DNA of 64,000 nucleotides. It comes from Syngnathus acus (Eukaryota > Chordata > Actinopteri > Syngnathiformes > Syngnathidae). The notes under the pieces are model-generated. The model saw only the letters and a list, made by a program, of their open reading frames with translations. It was not told where the DNA came from and did not search any database. A program made the translations under genes and the position numbers. Positions 47,890 to 59,451 of this stretch are shown piece after piece; position 1 is the stretch's first letter, and the number at the start of each line of letters is the position of its first letter. The stretch is taken from NCBI RefSeq assembly GCF_901709675.1, contig NC_051108.1:6618631-6682630 (forward strand), given 5' to 3'.

Positions 47890-47908
47890 CAGCGCCCCCT
47901 ACTGTGCG
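47890..47908 (-). promoter_or_regulatory. CTCF-like motif over exon 2 splice acceptor
   Basis: The minus strand reads CGCACAGTAGGGGGCGCTG, sharing the AGGGGGCGCT core of the CTCF motif. The overlap with conserved coding sequence makes chance resemblance quite possible. Confidence 0.25.
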
Positions 47909-48032
47909 CATCATCCACTCAGGGCACGCCTGCAACGTGGAAGAGGAGCGTCACACGGAACGCGTCTACACCATCCGTGAGGGCGAGACTTTGGAGCTCA
48001 CCTGCCTGGTGACGGGACATCCTCGACCGCAG
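47893..48032 (+). CDS. mdga2: MDGA2 exon 2 (Ig1, first half)
   Basis: 140 nt, phase 1 in and phase 0 out. It encodes (A)PPTVRIIHSGHACNVEEER, then HTERVYTIREGETLELTC and LVTGHPRPQ (residues about 25-71). C62 is the first cysteine of the Ig1 disulfide. Ig1 and Ig2 form the neuroligin-binding face in MDGA proteins. Acceptor ctccacag, donor CAG|GTGAGC. Confidence 0.95.
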
Positions 48033-51000
48033 GTGAGCCGCCACAGCAACAAGCTCAGCTCATTCGTATGTTGCATATATCACACACCCTTGAGCGTGAA
48101 GTATCACTGCGTCTTGTTTTTCTTTTAGTCGGGTAGTAGCAGTGGCAGCCAATCAGCTCTTTGCGACTTAAATGCCAGCTAACTTAGTCCATTTAGGGAC
48201 AAATGTCAGCCGTCATTACGTTTACAAATGTTGGCAGGGCGTACACACGCTAACCTTTTAAGCACTCGTCCGACGTTGCTTCCAATTTGCTTGCCGGCAC
48301 GCCCCGGCTCACGCACGAACCGTGCTGTAAATCTGCACAGCGGCAAGCTCATTTGCATTCATTTACATAACCCCCCCCAACCACCACCACCACCACCCGT
48401 TTGATCGATAGCCGGCATCCATTCCCCAGCATAGGGAATATTGATTGTTAAGATTCTGTTCGGAAAAAAAGGTGAGGCTTCTTTGTAATTGCTGGTTGGC
48501 CAGATTGGTACGAGTGTGGATTTTCTTTCTTGACTGTTGGTCTGATAAACAATGACTTTCGGCCATTTTGATGATTTGAGCACTGAAGAAAGACTTCATG
48601 AAAAGGCAATGCAATTGCTCGTTGCCTCTTGCGCAATCACTCTACCGTAGTCAAGCAAAAGGGTAAACATCTTCATCAGTCATCTATGATTCGGACTGTT
48701 CACACCCGGATGACTTTTGCTCTTTGGCCGCCACGATCGTTGAAAGAGTCGGCGATGATGAAGCCATCTGCCCTTGTCTCCTCTGGCCTGGCCTCCATCC
48801 ATTATGTCCACAGGGCTCTGTTTGACTACCAGCCTCGTACAGCCTGCCACCACACAGTGCAAACACTTCCCCTTCCCCTCCCTTCCCGCTTCTGTTTCAA
48901 TTATTCTCCGGCCAGATGCAACTCACGGTGCCACGGGTCAGCAAGTACAAATAGACCGACCTCTGGCCTCTAAAAATTTCATTTGAGCCAGACTTGTTGG
49001 CGTATGTGATCCGTTTCCCGAAGTCCCGGAGATGATCGGCCTTCGGCGCCGGTGTCAACAGATGCTCCTTTATTTGAAGACCGTTGAATCGTTCTTATTT
49101 GCACGCTTTTTCTTGGAAGCATCCTCAAAGGAGCCACACTTTACCCTCAACCTTCAGTTCAACCCGCAATTAAACGCCTCGGCATTCAAACATGGAAGAC
49201 AACTACGGCTGGCATTCAGCCTTGGTGACCTTCCCTCAATAGATGTTTCTTTTTGGCGCTCAAACCTGTCTGCCTTTCTCGCTCTGTTTAAACGCAGTCT
49301 GTTTTGTGTATAGATATTGCTCGTCGGCACTCAACCCGGTCCGATTCATCCGCGGTTGATTCAAGTCTGTACCCGACCTCGGCCAAAGATATTTCTTTTT
49401 GTTACTCTTCTCCCAGTCTGTTTTATTTTAGGCGTTTCTTTTCAGCGCTCTGCTTTTATCTGTTTTTCTGCACTCGACTCAATTCAATGATTCTTTTTAG
49501 TAGTCTTGGTCATTTTCATCCGCAATTCTTGGAAATATTTTTAATCAGCGTGGCTTGTTTGATTCAACGAATTTTCTCTTTGGTTCTTGCAGGTTGCACC
49601 ACTCACTCCACAATTTCCGCACATCAGCCATCATGTGTTTCATTTTCCTCCCGACAAGTAGCGCATGTTGTGATCAACATCTCGGTGCCGCAAAGGGTCA
49701 GCCGCTAATATAGACCTGTCGTCCCTGCGCTCAGGCTCTGTAATTTGCAGCCTCCCTCCCTCCCACCTGATCGCTTGATTGTGATGCTCGGCCACGGTGC
49801 GGTGAGTGGCACGGACCACCGTGGGCGCCTAAAAGGGAACACGGCGAGCAATTAGGAAAACGTGGTGCGGATGGGAGAAGGGAAGTGTTGCAACAGGAAT
49901 TATGGGCGATTCGCCGACGCGTGCCGCAGCATGCCACGCTGGCATAAGAGCAGACACCGGCCGCATTTCAATTAGCTCTCGCCGCGGCATCGCAGCATGC
50001 GCGGCCTAAGCTACTGCTAAGACTAATCTGAACGGGTTTGCGCTTTCCTCGTAAGCAAATGTTGATCCTCCTTTTGCAATGTCTGAATTAAGTCATCCCG
50101 ACGTTATTATTAATATAGATATTTTTTTAAGCCGTGGTTGTCTGTGGTCTGGAGACTTGGCTTTCTATTAAATATATCCTGAATAGCTTGTTGAAATGGA
50201 CTCTAAAATTAGTTTGTTTTAAAAGCACACAAAATATGTCAAATGTGGGCGTGCAAAAGTAGCAAAAAGAAATAATAAAGCGATTCTCGGCTTTGAATCC
50301 ACCAGCGACTCTCAGATCAAAACTGTTTGTGAGAGGGTCAAACTGTTCTCAGCAGGCATCCTTCGAGTCTCCCCTTCCACATAGTTGTAGGTGCTCCCAT
50401 GACCAAAAGAAAAAAAAAGAATCAAAATAGCTTTAGGCCAATTGGGAGAATTCTGCTGAGATCAACACAAGCCGACTTCCTTCCGTATTAAAGATCATTC
50501 CTGCTTGCACGAAAGTGGCGTGAAAATTCCTAAAAACTTGCAATTTATGCGGGCAAGTTCAACTTTTGCTGAACTCATGATGTTTCGAACACTTAGCATC
50601 GATCATTTGCTGAGTTTGTGCTTTTTTTTTTTCTTCCCCAACTGCGTGGACTGCGTTTCTTTTTCATCAATTTGAATCAGGCCAAGAGAAGTATTCTCTC
50701 TTCAGGGTGCTCATTTAGAACCTTTTTATTTTTAATGGTCGCAGATCCGCTTAAACGTTGCTGTGGGACACGTAAAGTGTGGCGCGAACAGCAGTTTTCA
50801 GAAAATGATATTGTGGTGTACACGGGGAAGTTGGACTTTTCATCCGTATGCTAGACTCGATATCAACGTTAACCTTCGATAAACTTCACAGCCTGCCATT
50901 ATCATGTCACCTCGAGCTACATAGCTAGAATCTGGTCGACTACATTATCAAGTTTGTGGCCACCAAACAGAGTGGCTTCCAGTCCATGTCTACCTCAGGG

Positions 51001-51560
51001 TGGTGCTGTCAAGATCCAAAACAGCAGCAGCAGCAGCAATTTCCCCAGGTAGCAGCAAATCCCTGCATGCAGCGATATCCATCTGATGCTATCTGCGTGG
51101 ATGCTATCAGTGTGTGGAGATGATGCAATGAGGAAGGATTGGATTCTAATTTGCAGACAGCCAGACAGGCCGGAGATGTCAGATGTGAAGCTCTCCGAGC
51201 AAAGCTAATCTATCTGCGGCTTACTTAGGATGAGGCATTGATGCCGGCCGTGGCCGACCCAGCGCGCCTGCCCCTCGGGCCGTCGTTGTCACACTAACCT
51301 GTTCACGCTGCATGCTTTAATGAGGACAAGGGAGGGCCTTGATGGAGAGTCTATTACAAGCCAGTGTTAGGTGGGAGCAGGGGGGATATTGCTATTTCAC
51401 CTTTCATTACACAGCAATGCTACGGGCTAATGGGGTGAAATGCCGAGAGTGCTACGGCCAGGTTCAAAACTTCAAGTTCGGGCAATTATATTCCATAACA
51501 CCAAATCTGAATAATTCTGCTTGAAACATTCCCATTTCCTAAATTGTTTTGTGTTTGCAG
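48033..51560 (+). other. mdga2: mdga2 intron 2
   Basis: 3528 bp, donor GTGAGC, acceptor gtgtttgcag. It holds no recognisable gene or element. A pyrimidine-rich stretch lies around 49380-49600. Confidence 0.88.
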
Positions 51561-51735
51561 ATCCGATGGACCAAGACCGCCGGCAGCGTCTCGGACCGCT
51601 TCCAGGATTCCAGCGTCTTTAATGAGACGCTGCACATTGGCAAGATCTTGAGGACGCAGGGTGGCCGCTACTACTGCAAGGCGGAGAACGGCCTCGGCTC
51701 ACCCGCCATCAAATCTATCCGGGTGGACGTCTACT
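51561..51735 (+). CDS. mdga2: MDGA2 exon 3 (Ig1, second half)
   Basis: 175 nt encoding IRWTKTAGSVSDRFQDSSVF, then NETLHIGKILRTQGGRYYCK and AENGLGSPAIKSIRVDVY (residues about 72-129). It carries the Ig tryptophan (W74), the second Ig1 cysteine (C110, in YYC) and an N-glycosylation sequon NET at N92. Donor CTACT|GTGAGT, phase 1. Confidence 0.96.
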
Positions 51736-54700
51736 GTGAGTAAGACCTTGGCGCCCTGAAAAAAAAAGCTGTTTGTGGCCTTTGAAAATTACTCAGCATC
51801 ACAGCTGGCAGCCGTGTTTTATAATCTTGTAACGTTTTACTATAACCTCGCAAAAAAGTGTGGGCTGCCGTTGTTCTGCGGAATGCTCTGCTAAAAGCCA
51901 TCGTTTTTTTCCATCGATTTCCTCGGCTTCAAATAGTTATGGGATTGGGTTTTTTTGCCAATTCCCAGCTAGTAAGCGAGTAAAAGATGTCAACAGGTGC
52001 GGTAGCGGTTTGAATTCGATGGTCTTAAAAGTCAACTTTTGCTACGCAGGTTTGTTTCGGGAATAGAGAAGACCCGGGGGGGGGGGGGGTCGAGAAGGCA
52101 TTTCACTTCCATCCCCCTTTCAGTTTGAGGTTGCTCTAGAGACGAGTAAATACAAAGCAGAAAAGCCTTAATTGCACTCCCGACGGAGCACTGGCAGATT
52201 AATGCAACATACACCATAATGGAATCAGTCGGCGTGTTGGAAAGGGAATTTACTCGACGTGCAAAACGCAGCATGAATAAATGAAAGACATACAGGAGGG
52301 AATGGAAATGCACGGTGTCAAGTCAAGTCAAATGTGCGCTGACAGTTTTTGTTGTCATCTGAAAATACATTTATAGTTTATGAGGTCAATTCAATATGTG
52401 GCCCCTGTACACGCGTGTACTTCATCCACTCAGAAGTACAACCGCTTCTCCCGAGCAACATTGTTTTTTGCTCCCCCGGGGGATGACTCTAATTGATGGG
52501 CCTCGGCAGCACGTGCTATTTTTAGCCTCATTGCGTGTACGTTTGTTTATTTCTTTTTTTTTTTAATTAGCGCTAAAACTGCAGTTTTGTCGGTAGACCT
52601 CCCAACAACAACTTGATACACCAGCATCACATGGTACAATTTTCTTATGGCATGTGGACAAAATTTGACGACTCGACATTAAAACCCGGAACTCAGATTA
52701 ACGTTCCAAACTCCTGCGCGACCATTTTTGCTTCCCCGAAAATAATATAGTGGAGGCATTCCATGACATGTTCATTTTAAGTTGAATCCCAGAGTGATCT
52801 TTTCAAATATTTGAAGAGTTTGCCGCCCCGCCCCACCTTAGAATCCTCGCTTTTGGTTTTGGCATAATCGCTCCGAAATTTTATTCATATATGCGGCTAT
52901 TATTAGATCAAAGGCAGCTTCATAAAGGCGTGACTCACCATCAATAGAATCAAAGGACATTTGGACGGCGAGATGGATGGCAAATAGAGGCGCGATGACA
53001 CGGGAAGCCATCATTTACGTTGATAACCCGAGCCGGCGGCCCACGGGAGCCCATGATTGCTCCGCCGCCAACTCCGCGCTAACACATTTAGTCCAACAGC
53101 GCATTTTCTACCTGCTGACACTTCTGTTGTTGGCGCTCCGTGGGGGATGGTCCTGAGCAAAGTTAATAAAACAAACCGGCCCCAACTCTTAAAACAAATC
53201 GATCCAGAGCTTATGGCACTCTTGTTTTTTTCCCCTCCTTTTCCTACCAGGCGCTTGTTTCGCCCGTTTTCCTTTAATTTTGTCTGGCGTGCATTTTGCC
53301 GCAGCGGCTAATGTTTTGCTGATTGGAGAGGGCTTAAGAGTTGTGCAGACCCAGCGAGCTCATTTCAGGCTCAGAGAGCTCATTGACCACTATAGCTAAA
53401 AGAGATTTGTGGCGGCCGACGTGACTCCCCGACGGGGATTCGGTCAAAAATCAAACACTAAAGGACAGAGGGATGGTTCTGGAAGTTACTTTTGTCGGTG
53501 TGTTTAATCCACTTGATCTGTTTTATTGGCAGCGAGGGCTCGGAGAGGTTAGCGCACGGCGGCTAAGTCGCGGCTGTCATATTTAGCGCAATGCCGCACA
53601 ATTCCGACGTCTTAGTGGAAAACAATGTAAAGGCAAAGCGCTTTGTTTAGTCAAACAGAACTAATCCAAATGAGGAATGAATATGCTCAGTGCACACACG
53701 CTTAGTACTCAGGGGTTCTTAAACTGATGGTTTAGTCTGGTGAAGTTTTCTTGGCTTAACGCACAGTTTACATTTTTTATAATTTGTGAGTTTATACGAG
53801 TGTGTGATGTGAGGGTTGATTCCAAGGCCAAGGCCATTTTAAAGGGAATGACACAAACAGATTCACAGTGAATGAAATTTTAACACTAGCAAGCATAGTT
53901 TATTTTTTAACAACACGTCAAGTGATTCATTTCATATTTTGTTTTTGTTGAAGTGAATGTGAAGGACGAAAACTTGACGATCCATCAACGTCGTCTTTTG
54001 AAACTGTTGACTTTTGTCATCACGCCAAAAAAAGGAACCAAAACAAATAGTGGTCTGCTTTTTATCTATGAACCACCAAGTCAAGATCATTATTATCTTT
54101 TTGGGTGACAGCAGCATTCATCTTATCCTCAGGTGAATTTATTTTACATGTCGTGGCAACATAACAGTACCAAAACAAAAATTATCACTTGTTAAACTTC
54201 TCAAGAGACCAAATCCATTTTATTAGTAGTATTTTTTATTTGTACTCACAGACTCGAAGAAACAGACACACACACGCACGCACGAACACACACACCAGGC
54301 CAAATAAAAGGAGTGTGTCCACTGGCGTTTGTTTGCCTTCCATTAGTGGAGTTCACGGAGGAGCTCACCAAAGATGTTTATTCAGGCGTCGCTTTATCCA
54401 CTTTCAACGCTACAACTTCTTCTAAAGCTTGTCCGCCGTTCACTACACGTGTGTGTACTGCATTCGAGAGTTTGAGCAAGTGGGCGGAATATGACAGTGA
54501 CTTGCCATCAAATATTCAAACTTTGATTCTAATTCAAGTTTTAAAATTCCACCCCCAAACTCAGTTTCACTTAGCATGTTCTGTTGGACCGTACGGATTT
54601 TTCTTTTTTTTTTGCAGACACTATCCGGTTAAAATTTTCAAACCTGTTGCAGGAATCAAAATTTTTGACAGTCCTGCCAAGCCGCACCTTCCGAGTCTCC

Positions 54701-55309
54701 TGATTTATGCAGACAACGATGCTAGCAAAGCGTCTCTTAAGTGCTTTCGGATGTAAATGAGGGCAGCGTGATAAATGCGACGGCGTCCAGGAGTGATCGG
54801 AGCCTCATCGGGATGCGATTGCGCAATGGATCGCCGCATTGCACGTACATTATGGAAATGTTTGCTTAATGGAGGTAACGGCGCTTCACAACTGCCCATT
54901 AGTCTCTCGAAGACTTATCAGAGGATTGTCTCGACCTCACCTCCTCTTTTATAATTGACTGTGTTTGTGTCCGATATGCTAATGAGATTAACGCCCTCAT
55001 TTGAATTGTTTTTTTTCCTTTGGGATTTTGCCCTTCGTTTGTTCTATTCGCATTTTGTTTGGCCTGAAATGACTCCAAAATACTTTCTGGTTGTTGCTAC
55101 AGCATGCACTGGGTTTGCCAGCATTTTCAATCGAAAGCTACTAAAATATGGACATGAGACCTTAGCTGTATCTCTGAGTTTGTTTACTTGCATTGTGTCA
55201 CAAATGCTTTGTGTTGCTGCCATTGTGTTTTCTTGCGTGGATGCATTAGAGAGGAGATCAGGGGAGACAGATGCAAACCGAGTGGATGAACACAAGATTC
55301 ATTACGGCC

Positions 55310-55335
55310 AACACACACACACACACACACACACG

Positions 55336-55427
<92 letters not shown>
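55310..55427. repeat. (AC)n microsatellite
   Basis: About 118 bp of AC dinucleotide with two ACGC interruptions near 55335. Alternating purine-pyrimidine DNA of this length can adopt the Z form. Confidence 0.97.
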
Positions 55428-55428
<1 letters not shown>

Positions 55429-56252
55429 TTGTGTAGCAGGTGAGGGCCTAATTATTCCCTCAGCTCCGTCAATGGGAGGAAGAGAGGTTGACAAAGTCTG
55501 TTCACACACACATATAAACCTACGCTCACACAGTATTTCTTCATGGATAGCAAATATGTACCCTCCCAAAAAAAAAATCTGTCGGGTTAAGACTCCAGCA
55601 GCATTTGGTTGATAAATAATTACAAGCTAGTCATGCTCACTATACTGCATCGTAACTTCGTTGCAAGTGAAGCAGTAATACTCATCCGTGTCGTTCCGAG
55701 CCATAAAGTCCGGACCAATTAAAAGCGCATAAAAACCTTGCCGCCTTTTGTTGGTCAACATAATCTATTTGATTATGCACGCTAATGGAATAAAAGCAAA
55801 TTTAGTGGACGGTCGCGAGGCTGACTGCTGATGTGCGGAATGGTGCTTAAAGTGGAGCAAACGCTGCTTTGTGTGCAAAATGCTGCATTTGCACTTGTAA
55901 TTGTAAATGTACTAAATTGAGGCAGGAATTTACTGTATGTGAAGAAGGCGTTCATTTTTATTGGTTAGGTACTTACCGCTTATTTCTGTTGATGGTGATG
56001 CGGCCGCCATATTTTGAGATCCCACCCATTACTCCTCGGAGAGCCCCGTCGTTCATGCGGACTGTTACAAAACACATCCATCCGCGAGCGGGAGGAGTCG
56101 GTGATTGCCCAAATAGAGGTCAGCGTTGGCGAGATGGAAAATTACCTGCTTGGATTCATGTCTTCCATCAGCATGCCAGGGGAAGTTATAGATCACTAAT
56201 AGTGCTCATTAGCCTTTTGACCAGCATGGTCGTAATGCATTCGAGCCCCCCC

Positions 56253-56379
<127 letters not shown>

Positions 56380-58163
56380 GCCACTGTATCACATTTTTGA
56401 TTACAGCCATATGATTCTCTAAGCACCAGTCTGTCCGATGCCGTCTTTTGTCATCTTTAGTCGGTCTGCGCTGCGCCTGAGCACGTCGTCTAGACTGGAG
56501 ACGTATTCATTAAAGAGTAGCCGAATGGACCGTTGAGCAGAGGGCACTCTTGCGTTAGCTTCCTATTTACAGTATCTGCAAAAGTGTTTTGCTTGCACTG
56601 GTGCCAGAGGTTCAAGTCCGTCATTGGATCAGTCCGACTGTGAATTGAAACTTTTTGATGATAGTCAGCGACATACTCGACATCTTCTCGAACATACCGC
56701 CATATTTTGTCGATTATCGCCGTATTATGATATTGACCCATCTGTAGCGGAATGCTTACGATTGACAGCGTCCGATTTGTGTTCTTTATTCCGATCCATC
56801 TAAGCGGATAAGACGAGAGACACAAGGATATCAAAGCTGAGGAAAAGGGGAGGGGGGGGGAATATTGTATGAGAGGAACACCCAAGAGGTTCCAAAGGAA
56901 GAAGTAGAAAAAGGTTTCCTGTTGGCGTGGTGCTTATGTGCTAGTGTACACCGTACTTGAAAGGGATTTTTGATGTGATAATGAAGCGCCTTTCCTGAGT
57001 CCTTCATCCCAACCTGTCTGTCTATTTGTCCAACAAATGTCTTTGTAGGCCCGTTAAGGAAAAAAACGTGCTATCCTGAAATGAATTTTTTTTTCTTCAT
57101 AGGTACGTGACTACCATTAAAAGCGACGCGGACACCTTGTCTTGTTCTCCAGAATATCAGGCAGTCCAGGCGTGACTTTCATAGCTAATTGCGTTCAGGC
57201 AGCAGCATCCTTCCATGGCGGTTCATGGGGGTGGAATTTTGTATGAAACTCATCAACTTTTTAATCCACCGCAAACATTTCCATATTTCAATATTTATCT
57301 CTCCCTCGCTCGCTCTCACTCTCTGCAAGCATCCACTTCATCTTTAGCCCTGCTTACTTTGCTGCGGGCCAACTGATAAACATACACATGAAAATAAGGA
57401 ATAATATCTTCTGCAACAATTCTTAATCGGTAGGTCGGGACACAAAGTTGAGTTGTTGACCTATTCTGGGGTGGCTAAAAAAAATTACATTCAATTTGAA
57501 GCCATGCTCTGCCTACATTATTAGTCAAGTTAATTACAAAAGTGTGTGTTTGTTGCAAATGGACTACAGGAAACAGACGGGCAAGTGGGCAGGCCAGGAT
57601 CTCTGTAATGAATGGTTGTATTTACTTTAAAAGTCCCCATGCCATTGCCCCCCCCCCCCCCCAGTACACCCCCTCCCACCAAGGTAATTGTTCTTACCTG
57701 AGATGCCCTAATGATCCCGGATGAAGTATTGACCACTGCTAGATTTTGATAAAGGAGTTGCAGGCGCAGAACACGTCTTTACTGAAACGCAGAAATCAGC
57801 ATTCTTTGACGGAGGCATATGTTCATCCTCTCCCTTGTGTTTCTTCCCCCTGCTCTTGGAAAAAGAAAAGTGGAGTTGAAAAGGGAAGCGAGATGGGTTT
57901 CTTTGAAAAGGTGCAGATTAGCATGCTAAAGGACTTGATTCTACCGCCCAGTGATGTGATTACCTTTTCAATCCATCAACCGAGAGGGCCTTTATGAAAT
58001 GGCTGACCATTCCGTGTCAACATCAAACCGTGGAAATGCCCGTAAATTCACAAGTGGACTCTGAGTCCTCGAGTCAAGATGTTTCGTATTGTTCGCTCAG
58101 AAAAGAATCTTGGGTGATTTGGCAATCGGGATGTTTACAAAAATGTCAATTTTTTGTTTCCAG

Positions 58164-58360
58164 ACCTCGATGACCCGGTAGTGACGGTGCATCAGAGCAT
58201 CGGGGAGGCGAAGGAGCAGTTCTACTATGAGCGGACGGTTTTTCTACGCTGTGTGGCCAACTCCAACCCACCCGTTCGCTACAGCTGGCACCGCGGCCGG
58301 GAAGTGCTGACGCAGGGCTCGGACAAAGGCGTGGAGATTTACGAGCCCTTTTTCACGCAG
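58164..58360 (+). CDS. mdga2: MDGA2 exon 4 (Ig2, first half)
   Basis: 197 nt encoding (Y)LDDPVVTVHQSIGEAKEQFY, then YERTVFLRCVANSNPPVRYSW and HRGREVLTQGSDKGVEIYEPFFTQ (residues about 130-195). It holds the first Ig2 cysteine in FLRC and the Ig tryptophan in YSW. The VHQSIGEAKEQFYYE stretch is diagnostic of MDGA2 against MDGA1. Acceptor tgtttccag, donor CAG|GTAAGA. Confidence 0.97.
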
Positions 58361-58959
58361 GTAAGACAGACGCGGCACGCTGCAGAAAGGTTTTTGTCGT
58401 CAAATATTTGTAAGATGTTTTTTTTTAAATGTGCCTTTTGCAAAATGCAAATAGGTTACAATAAATTAAGCACGCACAATATGATTTATCAAACCCGAGA
58501 TGAATGGAAGATTCAAGCTGCAACTGCTGTGCAGGAATAAAATGAGAGGCGACAGGGAGAACTGGCCTTTTCTTCTATTGTAAACATTTTTGAAATGGCA
58601 CAAATGAAAGTTATGGCGACTCGCTCCAAAAGCATCGGAGTCGGTTGGATCAAAGGTTCACATCCTCATTGGAGATTTGCGGGCCAGGAGGGATCATGGC
58701 TGACTAGTTTCAGTGGAGAGGAACCCCTGCAGAGCCCATCAGCATTGCTGGAAAATAGCGGCAGGGCCCATTATTGACTCAAGAGTCATCTCGACGTCTG
58801 TATGGTGCCGTGTGATGCATACATTTGCCGCAGCCTACTCAGAATATCCTTCCCTGCTTGAACATACATAAATATTCATCCATGTGATCTTTGTTGTTTG
58901 CCCACGTGTCCTCGGCACACATTTGCATACCGCTGTGGTGGTTGTCGTCCGAGCTGCAG
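58361..58959 (+). other. mdga2: mdga2 intron 4
   Basis: 599 bp, donor GTAAGA, acceptor gagctgcag. Nothing else was recognised. Confidence 0.92.
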
Positions 58960-59092
58960 GGGGAAACAAAGATCTTGAAGCTGAAGAACCTACGGCCGCA
59001 AGACTACGCCAACTACAGCTGCGTGGCCTCCGTTAGGAGTGTGTGCGGCATTGCCGACCGCAGTGTCATCTTTCGCCTCACCAACAAGACAG
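58960..59092 (+). CDS. mdga2: MDGA2 exon 5 (Ig2, second half)
   Basis: 133 nt encoding GETKILKLKNLRPQDYANYS, then CVASVRSVCGIADRSVIFRL and TNKT (residues about 196-239). D-x-A-x-Y-x-C closes Ig2. Sequons NYS and NKT are present. Donor ACAG|GTAGTG is a weaker GT, but the phase 1 junction is exact. Confidence 0.95.
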
Positions 59093-59181
59093 GTAGTGCC
59101 TGCCGCGGTGGAAATGACGTCAACAATTTAATCATGAAGCACCAGCACGTTCAAACCGCCTCGCTCCGCCGTGCTCAACAG

Positions 59182-59451
59182 CCTCGCCGTCCATCAAGCT
59201 GCTGGTGGAGGACCCTATCGTGGTGAACCCCGGGGACACGGTGTCGCTAGTGTGCATCACCACCGGCGGGGAGCCTCCGCCGCTGCTCACGTGGCTCAGC
59301 GCCAACGATAGCCTGCCGCAGAGGAGCTTGGTGAAGGGCGACACGCTCACGCTGCCCGCCATCACCTCGGACGAGGCGGGCGTTTACAGTTGTCTGGCCA
59401 GCAACAATGTGGGCAACCCGGCTAAGAAGTCCACCACCATAGTGGTACGAG
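59182..59451 (+). CDS. mdga2: MDGA2 exon 6 (Ig3)
   Basis: 270 nt, phase 1 to phase 1: a whole Ig domain on one exon (residues about 240-329). It encodes SPSIKLLVEDPIVVNPGDTV, then SLVCITTGGEPPPLLTW and on to SDEAGVYSCLASNNVGNPAKK. Cysteines are in LVC and YSC, the tryptophan in LTW, with a sequon NDS. It is preceded by an 89-bp intron (59093-59181). Confidence 0.96.

Larger units (their letters stand above)
22341..47892 (+). other. mdga2: mdga2 intron 1 (25.5 kb) with nested antisense gene
   Basis: Donor GTGAGT at 22341, acceptor ctccacag ending at 47892. Very long first introns are typical of MDGA2. It contains the antisense astacin gene (39893-41467), hAT MITE copy 2, microsatellites (32324-32359, 35243-35345, 42370-42399), duplicated blocks (31743/32081, 33032/33080, 45335/45477), a degenerate minisatellite (26930-27290) and a CTCF-like motif (36351). 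From about 22.4 to 26.9 kb and 28.3 to 31.7 kb I see only unstructured non-coding DNA. Confidence 0.85.

Noticed and set aside
54313-54756. 147-codon frame in intron 3
   Set aside because: No domain and includes a T-run translated as phenylalanines; best explained as chance.
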